Of a stretch of 64,000 bases of DNA, positions 1-10,152 are shown piece after piece. The notes beneath the pieces are model-generated. The model did no database searches and was not told the DNA's origin. It saw only the letters and a list, made by a program, of their open reading frames with translations. The translations under genes and the position numbers were made by a program. The stretch spans positions 62,001-126,000 of the forward strand of contig JADNRZ010000011.1 in the NCBI GenBank assembly GCA_015501605.1, written 5' to 3'. The stretch comes from Panaeolus papilionaceus (taxonomy: Eukaryota > Basidiomycota > Agaricomycetes > Agaricales). Each line of letters opens with the position of its first letter. Within the stretch, counting starts at the first letter, position 1.

Positions 1-101
1 AATCGTCATCGAGTTTTAGTGATACTGAATGGATGTCTGCCCTGTGATTTTCCTCAATATCTCCCTGCCTCATATTCTAACTCCCTTCCCCTCCTCAGCA
101 G

Positions 102-276
102 ATCACAGCTACCTCCACCTCCTTAACCGTAGGCAGCCTCCGTGCCGTATCGTCCCGGACTCTTTGAGAAGACTACGCTGGTCGTTCTCAAGCTATCAAG
201 GGCAGCGTTGGCGAGAGACGAAGTGGTTTTGCTAGTGGCGGTTGCGTATTCGGAGGTAAAAGGGTGTGATGGAATG
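102..276 (+). pseudogene. Partial DUF6593 exon with a 2-nt deletion
   Basis: This stretch aligns with the third exon of the DUF6593 gene at 16.4-17.4 kb (minus strand): same acceptor context, same end at a GATGGAATG/GTGAGT donor, and the same protein core (PYRPGLFEKTT, LKLSRAALARDEV). The intact exon is 177 nt and this copy is 175 nt; the loss lies near 124-145, so the reading frame breaks early in the exon. It could still be read if the acceptor moved to the CGTAG ending at 132, because the frame is open from 133. Upstream exons would lie left of the window, so truncation by the window edge and true decay cannot be separated. DUF6593 is a basidiomycete domain of unknown function. Confidence 0.6.
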
Positions 277-3200
277 GTGAGTTCTCGATCTTCGTTGTTT
301 TGGGGCTCAGGTTTGGGTTGGGAAATTTCTCGTTAGTTGGTTGAGAACGAGAGCGAAAGATGGACGTGCTGCTAGTCATTCATTCGGGAGGCGGTTCACC
401 CTCTATTTCATAGAGGTGTGAAGGGGTTGGACGGGCATAACCGAATCTAACCCCATATCGTACCCGTATATCTCTGTGGCCGATGTCATACGTCCATCTT
501 TGTACGCTCTTTAATTCGTACCCAACGATATGGTGAACTCGCGAGAGCGTTGAAGGGACTGTTTTATCATTTTCGAGTTGATTGGGACGTGGTTGATGTG
601 TCGCTCCGGTGTGTTCTAATCGATTTTTATTTCTCGTTCTTCTGCACGAGGTAAGTTGCCATTTTTTATCCTCTGACATTGAGTGGGTGCTGATTCGTTT
701 GTTTATAGAATGGTTCTGGGACCTGGGAGTCCTACGTAGATGTTTGACATGTATACAATAGTCATGGACCAATATCATTAACCGAAATGGGTGTTTGTGT
801 TGTAGGAGTATGTGACATGTGTCGTCGTATCAGGTTTGTGAGGACTATTCCGAGCACTGAACCTTACCCAATGCATAATTTAATGAATAACGGAAATTCA
901 ACGAGTATGTATACGAGTATTCTTCAGTGTGCATGGGCCTCTAAATCCAAGGGGCTTCACCACCCCTATTCCGATTCGCAGCATCTTATCTTAGTATGCA
1001 TCTCTTGGACGTGCTGCATATTAGAGTACGACGCTGTCAATGGCAGGGGGTGTACTGTGTGCAGCGACTTTATTAAATGAATGAACATTTGGAGCCAGGC
1101 AGTGGGCAAAGGAGTTGGATATACCATAAATAGGAGGACACAAACATGATTAACACTGCTTGTTTGACTTTTATCCCCCTCCTATTAGATGATAGGCATC
1201 CCAATTCGTGTAATATGATCGACTCATTGTAATTGACTAGTCATTAACACTGCGAACACGTTCTAGTATGCCTCATGCGTGCGCCTAATAAATGTAAATA
1301 CAACCGACGACTACCCGTTCACCACACCCCAAATTACCATGCTGCTCCTTCTCTCATCAGACAAACCATGGAACACAACGTACACCACCTAATCAGGGCA
1401 AGTCTGCTCAAATGCGAGTCTTCACACAGTAGGACGTCGAATACGAAAGACCTTACGCTCTATCGAACGTTAAAACCTTAGTAGTGAAATTGCTTCCTCC
1501 GCCTATGGGACAATATTGGAGAGCGATGCATGGGCTCTAAGAGATCGGCTCGAAAATGTTTGGACTGTCGAATGGGATGTATGGAGCTCCGGGAAATCGA
1601 GGATTCGAGTTGGAAGGGATGCGGATCCGACTATGAGTGAAAGTGAAGATGTCGAGGCGGGGGAGACTTTTAGGAAGAGTGGGTGGGAGTTTTATCGCAG
1701 GTACGCTGTGGAAGAGGAATACGCCCTCTGGTGAGGAACGTGATAGACAGAAGACGTGGTGAGTGTAGTGTAGAATAAATCAAGGAAAGAATTCCCAAGC
1801 GAGGGAATAGTATGTATGAAACGGTGAGAGAAGGCTCGCGCTCGTGAGGCTCAGGTAAGATCGCGCGCTCAAACGTGAAGATAGAGAGAGGTAAAGTAGA
1901 GTGATAATACTTGAGTAGGGGTAGTGTTATAAGAGAGAGAACGAGAGGCTACATAATACTGGGCACGGGCGTGCTCTTGCGCTGCCCAGGCTCGCTAAAC
2001 GTATGTATTTGAAATGTATCTAAGCTATGTAATTGTCCATGTTGTTGTAATAAAATAAACTAAGTCTCCCGCCGTTCGCCACTGCCAGTCACTCCTCTTA
2101 ACATCGCCGGCTCAACGCGTCACTGAGCTGAGTTGTCCAGGCTCGAGTGGGTCGTCAATCCACTTGCTGCAGGAGCGGAGCGCGATGAGAGGGGAGGGAG
2201 TTGGGAGTTTTGAAGGATAGGAGGCAGAGAACGTGAAATGGAAGGGATTGATGGAAGTTATAAAGAATGCGGGTGTATCGAAGGTGAAGAGTATCTACGG
2301 GATAGGAGTCTCCCAAGTGCGATAGTGAAGGAAGGGGTGGAAGATGTAAAATTAAGAATAGAAATAAGTACTAACCCTACGCCCTTGTACCCATCTCGAT
2401 TCCGTTCTTGAGGTCTCGTTTGTATTTGTGGAGTTGTTGAGGTGTAACGAGTGATGGAGGTGGTGAGGAGTAGAAGTGACGGTGCTCCTAATTGGGATGT
2501 GGAAAGTCGCGCGTGCGTGATGCGCTGATGCGCGGTTGAGCGCGCTGCGTGATTAGTAGCTCGAGCGTTGAGCTTGTTCGCGGGTGGAGAAAGTAAAGTG
2601 AAAGAAAATAAAAGTAAAAGGAAAATATATGGATAACATAAACGAGTGGCTTCCACGAGCGACTCAAGTCTCTATTCCACAACGCTCGAATTGTTATAAT
2701 CGATATAATTGACGTCTCAAGCTTATTGTGATACGAAAGTAACCGGAAGTTCAGTGCGCCCGATGGGAGGGAGTATACATAGAAACTTAGGTCGTCGTTG
2801 ATACGTCGCACTTCGTAAACACACACGCACGGGGAAACGATTATTGAATCGTGACCCGTTATTGTAGAGTAGTTAGTTCACAAAATACAAGTTGATTGCG
2901 AGTTATTTGGGCTGGTGAACAGTAAACGCGTGACTACTAATTCTAAGTAAGCTTCGTGCTCGTGTTGACTACTCGGAACGCTCTCCGATTTCTCGTACTC
3001 AGGTCTCTGGGTTTCTCTCAATTTCTCACTAAAGGGCTAAGTAGGTTCTCAATGTTTTCTCTTTATTTTATCTTATACTATTTCTCCAGAAATACCCGTT
3101 CTCTTACGAGGGCGGAATCTGCTCTTTCTAGTTGACGCGCGTCTGTATTTATACTTTTCAACCTTTCGGTTTTATCGGACGCGTCGTTCGTTATCGCGCT

Positions 3201-3855
3201 GCTTCCTGTCTCTCGGGTTATCCCTGTTCTCCCTGGCTCGGGCTTATGTGTGTTCCGCCTCCAATGGTGCCGGTTTAGAGACTTCTTAGGCGCTCCTGTC
3301 TCGTCTTGGCGCACCCCAAAAGTGAGTTTCACGCGCTTCTCCTTTTACGGCTAATCCTTCCCGGTGGTAACGAGGGTCCCTGGTACGTGCTCGTTCGCCA
3401 AGATTATGGAGTGGGGCTTGGTCCTCCTCCAGCGCTTGACTCGAGGGTTGGGTTTGGTAATGAGGGTGGGCGGTTATTGGCTAAGGTACGCGGCACTACT
3501 CTTCACTTTTGGGTGTACTTATCCATTTTTAATACAGGACACGCGCAAATCTTATCATCGTCATGCTCAGTATGATCCGTCCTCCCCATCTTCACTCGAT
3601 GTTATGAAATTAATCACAGATCCACCAGCTTCATCAATTCTCCCCAAAACGACTCACCTCGACTCCCATGCTTAACGATGAGTCAGCTCGCTGACCCATC
3701 TACAGATAAGAGCCACGAGCGTTAGAAGACTCAACTCTGACGCGCGTCTGGGAGAACGCGCTCTCTCCACCCAGCTGATTACCACAGTACTCAGTGGTGA
3801 GGATCTTCCTGTCACCGACAGCTCTGTGGTTCTTCTTTAATGTAACCATTTTTAT
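277..3855. other. Unassigned stretch before the retrotransposon
   Basis: I recognise no gene here. Open frames are short and of odd composition. The part at about 1740-2100 has an AATAAA-type signal near 2050 and a GC-rich tail, so an old LTR or gene remnant is possible but unproven. The palindromic 10-mer GACGCGCGTC occurs at about 3135 and again at about 3739. Confidence 0.3.
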
Positions 3856-3861
3856 ATGAAA

Positions 3862-3869
3862 TATATAAA
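3862..3869 (+). promoter_or_regulatory. TATA-like box upstream of the retrotransposon ORFs
   Basis: TATATAAA in an AT-rich stretch about 260 nt before the gag start at 4128. It may be the element's own promoter; the long distance leaves room for a 5-prime untranslated region or part of a terminal repeat. Confidence 0.3.
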
Positions 3870-4127
3870 CCGGTTTTGTACGTGAATTCCATTCACTCCT
3901 CCATATTCCCTCAGAGCTTCAAGTCGAACATCATCTGCTTCCTCGTCGCTCATTGCAAGCCTCTCCTCCTCATCATCCATTTTTTCATCATCATATTATC
4001 TGGCTTGCACTCGATACATTCCTAGCATCATCGTCTCCATCTCGGCATCCAGCTCTACATTACGGTACCGTCCAACCTTACTTCTCCTTTCCTTTAAACT
4101 TTCTTTTCTTTCTCGTTCCGTGCGGAT

Positions 4128-5522
4128 ATGGCTTCAACTGGTGGCGGTGGCAGCGCTGGCACGGGTAACACCCCACCACCCCCTGCTAGAATTCACCGCA
4201 CTCACACTTCTGATGCCGTGACTGCGGCTCTCAATTCTCTCTCCTTCGCCGAGAAACTAAAATTCAACAAGGGCGTTGAGGATGCAAACAATGTTCGAGC
4301 GTTGCAGACCATAAACAACGCTCGCAACCCTGCTGCCCACCCCAATCCGGGATCTCCAGCGGCGTCTTTCATCGAACTCTCTGAGGATGATCTTCATACT
4401 CTCCTCATTCCTGGGTCGGCTGACGCGCTCAAGGCGCACTTCACCGACTCAGTTTCTCTGTGGCTGTCTCAGCAGCAGAAAAAAGATACCCCCTCGGGCA
4501 AGCGTCCCGCTGCAGATGACGGAAATACTCCCGCTTCGACTTCCAAAAAATTTCGTCCTGCCTTCTCCCCTCTGGTTTCTTATGACCCTTCTACCCCCAT
4601 TTCGGTTGTCTTCAAACAAATTTTTCATGACTCCGAAGAAGCTGGGGCTCTCCCCTTATCCTTTTTCACTTATGCCGCCATCGAGAGAATCACGAACGAG
4701 TCTGGCATCATTTGCACACGTAAAGCCAATTCGAATGATGGTTCCACCCAGGCTGCTCGAATTCTCGATGTAGACAAATTAATCGAGCTTGATTCTCCTG
4801 AATTTCGTCGAGAACTCGACATCAATTAAGGCCAATTCTGCCAGGCCGCCAAGTTTCGCTGGGAGTTTGAGGTTGCCCGCTGCAGACTCAGAGAGGATGG
4901 GGACCTCTCTCGCGCTCATGATTTGGCTCAACATTTCATGTTCTTTGACAACCGCCCTGACGCTCCACAATACTATGATGAGTGGAAACATTTTGAACTC
5001 GAGCTTCGCCTTGAGAAGTGGAATCGGAATGTAAAGACCGATTTACACAGATATGACACTTTATACACCTTGGCTAAGTCCAGGGCTGCGAGTAACGCCA
5101 AGATCTTGGCCCTTGAGAGGCAGCTCATGATTCAGAGCACCTCCTCCACAACCCGCGACCCTTCATTTCGAGGTACACCCTCAACACATTCCTTTCGAGG
5201 CCAGAATCAGAAACAAGGGTCAGCTTCCTCTAAGTCCGGGTCCTCGAACCCTCCCATCTGTCTCCTCTGTGGACAAACCGGCCACAAACTTAGTGGCCAC
5301 CCTAAGGACATCACAAAAGATTCTACAGGGAAGAAGTTGTGGGCTCGACTCGACCCCAACTCCCAAAAATTGTTCAGCCCTGACGAGAAGGAGATCTGTA
5401 TCACCTTCAACCTTAAGGGTCGTGACTCCACCTGCAAACATGGGGCCACCCGCTCACACGTATGCTCCCACTGCGGCTCATCGTCCCACCACTGTTTCTC
5501 CTTCACCTGCATCTCTAGGTGA
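4128..5522 (+). CDS. Gag-like protein of the YR retrotransposon, one in-frame stop
   Basis: One continuous frame of 465 codons, interrupted only by TAA at 4827-4829. The N-terminal part (residues 1-233) is Ala/Ser/Pro-rich; after the stop the same frame continues with QAAKFRWEFEVARC and a charged helical region, then two cysteine/histidine clusters: CLLCGQTGHK (about residue 380) and a C-terminal array ending HVCSHCGSSSHHCFSFTC. Zinc-knuckle-like clusters after a helical domain are usual in Gag of DIRS/Ngaro elements and bind nucleic acid. The terminal TGA (5520-5522) overlaps the start of the RT frame, which lies one base later. The internal stop is most simply an inactivating point mutation; programmed readthrough is the other option. 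Confidence 0.75.
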
Positions 5523-7446
5523 TGATGTGGCACCCTCACCCAGAAACTTTGTACTCTCCTCTATCCCTCCAACCCTCGAATATCCTTCTTTCCTCTCCTC
5601 CATCCACGCCCGCCCTCCCTTCAATCCCCAACTTCATTGTTTTCCCGACATTTTTGACAAAATCATCACCCCCTACTGCGCAGACGCCTTTGAATCTGCA
5701 CTTGCCTCCTTAAATCTTACTTCGCGCTATCCTCTCCTTGTCCATAACCTTCGTCATGGATTTCCTCTTGGCTCTATGCCTGAACTTCTTCACACCAACA
5801 TTCTTCCCAATCATTTCTCCACTATCGGCCACATGGACACCATTCAGCATTACCTCAACGACGAAACATCCGCAGAGAGAATGTCAGGCCCTTTCTCTCA
5901 GAATATGGTGGAGATGATTCTCCGAGGACCATTCCAATCCTCACCTCTCCTTATCGTCACCCAACCTCAAGGTCCCAACATACCTGACAAAATCCGTATC
6001 TGTCGTCATCTCTCCAAAGAGAGTTACAAGTACAACATTCCATCAGTTAACTCCTATATCCACAAGAATGATTTCCCCACTCGCTTCGATACCGCTACCC
6101 GTGTGGCTCGTATGGTCAGTTTCTTCAGACCTCTTCAAACCTTACCTTCTTCCTCCGTTGCTCTTGCACCGCACAATTCTGCACCTCATCTTTATTTCCT
6201 GTCAAACTCCTCTTGTGGTCATCTCACTTACGTGCACCTCTTTCCTCAGGTTGCTCTTGCGCCTCCTGGTGCACAATCATGCACCATGGATATCGAAAAA
6301 TTTCACCGCACCTGCCCTGTCCTCCCCGACCACAAGCCCTGGCTCGTGGTACAAGGGAAGACTGGTGAATTCTACATTGACCACTGTCATCCTTTCGGCG
6401 CTGCAAGCGCCAGCAGCAATGCAGGAATGATCGCCAATGCCCTGGTCGACATCTGGATCGCCTCTGGCATTCAGCCAGTTCTGAAGTACGAAGACGATAT
6501 TCAAATCTTCCGCACACCCTCTTCGCACCCTGATTCGGGTGTCACACTTTCCTGCCCTCAGTACCCTTATGATTTTCCTCTCATTCGCTCTCTTGTGTCG
6601 CCGCTCAACATTCCATGGCACCCTGACAAAGGCACCTCATCTTTCTCTCACATCTCCACCTTCATCGGACTCGAATGGAATCTTGACTCACACACGGTTT
6701 CTCTTCCCGAACCAAAGCGGATCAAGTTCCTTCACCGTGTCGCGTGTTTCATCTCGAAGTTTTCATCCTTCCCATGCTTTCTCAATGACGTGGAACGAAT
6801 CCACGGATCACTCTGCTACATCGCGTTCGTTTACGTTGATGGACGCTCGCGACTCCCCTCGCTTTCCAACTTCGCTTCGTCATTCAAATCCTGCGATTTC
6901 ACCTCACGCTTCCCCCCCCCTTCCGTCATCACCGACCTAAAATGGTGGTACTCAACCCTCTCCAAGCCTGCAGTTGTCCGCACTCTCCTACCACCTGGTC
7001 CCAAAATTGACCCCAGCATTTACGTTGATGCTTCCACATCGTGGGGTATTGGGATTTCCTTCAATGGAAGATGGATGTCTTTCCGTCTTCATCCATGTTG
7101 GAAAATTCCGGGGCGGGACATCTGCTGGCTTGAGTGCGTCGCAGTTGAGCTGGCAGTCTACATTCTCGAAGCCGAAGGGTTTCGGAACTGCCGAGTCGTC
7201 GTTCACTCGGACAACACAGGTACTATCGGGTCTATCCAAAAAGGACGAAGCAGGAATCTTCATATTAACCTTGCTGTTCGTCGCATGTTTGTGGTTCTCA
7301 GTGTGCGGCTGATCGAACCCATCATGACTCATGTCCCATCCGAGTCCAACATCGCAGACTCTTTATCGCGGGGCATTCCCGGGCCACCTCACCTCTTCTA
7401 CCCTCCTTTCTCCCTCCCATCTGAACTTGCATCCCTCTTCATTTGA
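5521..7446 (+). CDS. Reverse transcriptase-RNase H polyprotein of the YR retrotransposon
   Basis: The frame is open from 5269 but the stretch before about 5521 is the shadow of gag; it has no convincing own ATG, so it is probably made by frameshift from gag or internal initiation. RT motifs: KIRICRHLSKE, TMDIEKFHRTCPV (first catalytic Asp), the active-site box YEDD in VLKYEDDIQIF near 6490, and a GLEWN motif. RNase H follows with IYVDASTSWGIG, the ECVAVEL glutamate and HSDNTGT, ending in SNIADSLSRG. An internal GT-AG interval, 6115-6249 (135 nt, no stop, a multiple of three), sits where RT relatives go straight from an ARMV-like to an APPGAQSCT-like segment; it may be a removable intron. Confidence 0.85.
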   Translation, partial: DDVAPSPRNFVLSSIPPTLEYPSFLSSIHARPPFNPQLHCFPDIFDKIITPYCADAFESALASLNLTSRYPLLVHNLRHGFPLGSMPELLHTNILPNHFSTIGHMDTIQHYLNDETSAERMSGPFSQNMVEMILRGPFQSSPLLIVTQPQGPNIPDKIRICRHLSKESYKYNIPSVNSYIHKNDFPTRFDTATRVARMVSFFRPLQTLPSSSVALAPHNSAPHLYFLSNSSCGHLTYVHLFPQVALAPPGAQSCTMDIEKFHRTCPVLPDHKPWLVVQGKTGEFYIDHCHPFGAASASSNAGMIANALVDIWIASGIQPVLKYEDDIQIFRTPSSHPDSGVTLSCPQYPYDFPLIRSLVSPLNIPWHPDKGTSSFSHISTFIGLEWNLDSHTVSLPEPKRIKFLHRVACFISKFSSFPCFLNDVERIHGSLCYIAFVYVDGRSRLPSLSNFASSFKSCDFTSRFPPPSVITDLKWWYSTLSKPAVVRTLLPPGPKIDPSIYVDASTSWGIGISFNGRWMSFRLHPCWKIPGRDICWLECVAVELAVYILEAEGFRNCRVVVHSDNTGTIGSIQKGRSRNLHINLAVRRMFVVLSVRLIEPIMTHVPSESNIADSLSRGIPGPPHLFYPPFSLPSELASLFI

Positions 7447-7482
7447 TCTCTACCTTCACTTCACGGCGACATTGCTGTTCTC

Positions 7483-9133
7483 ATGTCCGACTCCCAGCAT
7501 GTGCCTTCACATCTCTCTTTCTCGCCCCGTTTTTCACTCCCTCTATCTCTTCTTATCCCTTCTCCCTCTACGCCCTCCGTTCCAGATCATAGTCCAGCTC
7601 TGAATCACTCTCCTCTTACTGCCCTCTTCTCCTTTTCATCTTCTTGTAGCTCTATTCTTGTTGATCGCAGTGAGCTAGTTACCGTCACCCGACCTCCTTC
7701 ACCTCAACGCACCGCTTTCACTCGTTTCTCGGGAGTCCCTACCCTCGCATCCCCTTCCTCTCCCACTCCTAACCCCAATATCACCAACGAAGCAGCTGTT
7801 GCTCGCTTCTATCGTTCATACAATGCTCCTCATACTCCCTCCCCCCTCGTGAATGCTTCTTCTGTTGTGGCATCAAGCCCATCCGCCACACCTTTACCAC
7901 CTCCAGCGTCTCCTCTTCGCCCACCGGTCCCAGCAGACCAGCGCCTCGCTCGATGGCATACCCCATTTAGCATTCACCAACGGTCCCTTGCAGACCTCGG
8001 TTTCATCCCGCCATCGGCTGTGGACAAAACCTATGAGCTAGTTTTCAATGCTCTCGAGATTAATACCAGGCGTACTTATGGCGCTGGTATCCTCCGCTTC
8101 AACCAATACTGCGACCTCCACGGCATTCCCGAAGTGTCCCGCATGCCAGCTTCACAGGAGCTGGTGGGTGCGTTCATTGCTGATGTGGCGGGCGCGGTCT
8201 CGGGCTCAACCATCCGATCCTGGCTCTCAGGTCTTCGCTGTTGGCACATCCTTAACAAGGCTCCGTGGCCTGACTCAGAGTTCCTTAGCCTTCTCCGCTC
8301 CGCCTCAATCAAGCTAGGAGTATCTCACAAGAGGGCCATCCGTGCCCCAATCTCCCTCGAGCATCTTCACACCCTGCAGCGTGCGCTTACCATCTCCAAA
8401 CCCCAACATGCAGCTATCTGGGCATGTGCTCTCGTGACCTTTTTTGGATGCCGACGTCTCGGTGCGTATCCCTTTCTATCTCTCCCTCCTTTTCATTGGC
8501 TTACTCTCCCTCTTGTGTCCTTCAGGCGAAACCACAATCAAAACCGCTTCAAGTTTCGACCCAGATCGTAACGTCACCAGGGGCTCCCCCGTTTACTTCA
8601 AGAAGAACGACGACGGCTCGTTCACGTCGGCTTATTTCCTCATCCCATGGACAAAAACCACCAAAACGGATGGCGCGTCCGTGGTCATCACAGCACGCGC
8701 TGATGCTCTGTGCCCCGTCACTGCCCTATCCAACCACCTGGCTGTCAACTCCGCTCTTCCACCCGGCGCACCCCTGTTCTCCTATGCATCTTCGTCCTCA
8801 AAGGGTTTCACATACCTCACCAAATCAAGCATGGTCTCCTTCACCAAAAAAATATGGGACAAGGACCCCTCTCTCGCCCATGTCTCAGGCCACAGCTACC
8901 GGATTGGTGGCGCTGTTACTTTACTCCTCGCAGGTGTCAAACCTGAGGTGGTGGCCGCCACAGGTGGATGGACATCTCTGGCCTTCCTGTTGTATTGGAG
9001 GAAGGTTGACACCATCATTCCACTGCATACCTCACAAGCATATGATAGCAGCTCCTTAGCCAATGCCCGCAATTCTATTGATGACTTTCGCCGTCGTCAG
9101 GGCATCTCCGAAGACATGCTCTCAGACTCTTAA
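7483..9133 (+). CDS. Tyrosine recombinase (phage-integrase fold) of the YR retrotransposon
   Basis: Two exons, 7483-8461 and 8526-9133, joined across a 64-nt GT-AG intron (8462-8525). The start ATG is 36 nt after the RT stop, in the same frame. Residues 1-150 are Ser/Pro-rich; then come the SAM-like N-terminal core-binding region (TRRTYGAGILRFNQYC) and the catalytic domain. The splice joins CRRLG to ETTIKTAS and so rebuilds the catalytic Arg/Glu box (RRLGE). The second box HSYRIGG (His-x-x-Arg), the GGW box and the nucleophile Tyr in FLLYWRK are all present, so the recombinase looks complete. Such enzymes insert the circular cDNA without the target duplications made by DDE integrases. A spliceosomal intron in an RNA-copied element is unexpected. 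Confidence 0.88.
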
Positions 9134-10152
9134 TCTCGCATTTTATTCCCATCTCGTCACCCCTCCCCTGGTTTCGTCACTCCTCTTTCTTGCTATTCCT
9201 TATCACCATCACATTGCTTCAGAACATTTTTGGACCTTTCACATATAGTGCCTTTCTTTAGTTGCTCATCCTTACTTGTCCGCATACAATACACAGCCTG
9301 TATTTGTTAGGATAAAGACCAAATTTATTTCTCGTGTCGAAATTTTGATGTACTGGGGTGTCAAGATCGTTTGCTCCTCTGGGGAGTCTTGAGTCCCATT
9401 ATCCTTCAGGCCCTCAATCCGTGGTGAGCTTCTCTCCTGTTGGGACTGGATTTCGGTCACACTTGGGACCGCTCCCCTATCGTTCCAAACGCTCAGGTTC
9501 ATGGCGCTGGATTCTCGGCGTCGAGCTCACTCAATTCGAGTCTCGACAGCTCGTTATCTCCTCAACACATGCTCTCCACGTGTTGAGAGAATCCAACCCT
9601 CATATGATGGGCAGTTCATATCCACTGCCCATCTTCTGGATCCTTCGAATTTCGACTCATTTCCAATGTTGCGAAATTCTCGGTCTGGCGCCTGAACCTC
9701 CGCAAACCGACTCAATCGTAACCCGATCGAGTCTTATCTGACCTCACTCAACGGCTCTCTCACATTTCACGACTCCTTGCCTGTATTCATCCTGTAATCT
9801 CGACAGCGACACAAGGCTCTTATTCACATACTGGATCCGTACATCGTGACCTCTTAGATTACATTAGATACGCTCATGTGACCGCGTCGGTGGCTGAGGC
9901 TACTGTATAGCGGCATCACGCACCCGAATCATCACCACATCTTGTCCCCAACCATCGTGGTTTCCCCCTTGAGGCGGCTCTGCCGCTTCCAATACAAACA
10001 AAGCACAATGGGTATATTGTTGAAACTCCGGTCCGAGGTCTTCACCCTTGTCATGTTAAATTGGCTCGAGGGGCATTGGATAGTAGGATAACAAGTTAAA
10101 AGTTGACCTCTCAATGTACGATATGGAAACCATGTCGTTCTGTAGTGTCTAA
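9134..10152. other. 3-prime tail of the retrotransposon and spacer
   Basis: No coding signal. The half up to about 9745 has base composition like the element and holds a hairpin at about 9561-9590 (CTCAACACA ... TGTTGAGAG type, loop GCTCTCCACG), plus an imperfect repeat of GGGCAGT/CTGCCC at 9610-9632. These may belong to the terminal repeat system. Nothing recognised from 9750 to the F-box gene end at 10153. Confidence 0.3.

Larger units (their letters stand above)
4128..9133 (+). mobile_element. Ngaro/DIRS-like tyrosine-recombinase retrotransposon (coding core)
   Basis: Three ORFs in order gag, RT-RNase H, tyrosine recombinase identify a YR retrotransposon rather than an LTR or LINE element. 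No DDE integrase or aspartic protease is seen, and no DAM-type methyltransferase ORF, which favours Ngaro over DIRS. Such elements integrate by site-specific recombination of a circular cDNA and normally carry split direct repeats (A1, then B1-A2-B2). I could not find these by eye between 3.6-4.1 kb and 9.1-9.95 kb, so the true ends are unknown; the 3-prime tail probably reaches at least 9.7 kb. One nonsense codon in gag is the only clear damage, so the copy looks young or partly active. Confidence 0.85.

Noticed and set aside
1740..2100. Solo LTR
   Set aside because: The polyadenylation-like signal and GC-rich tail are suggestive, but there are no TG...CA ends with a target duplication that I can define.
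3078..3675. Overlapping frames that might be gag or LTR remnants
   Set aside because: No motif (zinc knuckle, protease, RT) is seen and no terminal repeat partner was found.
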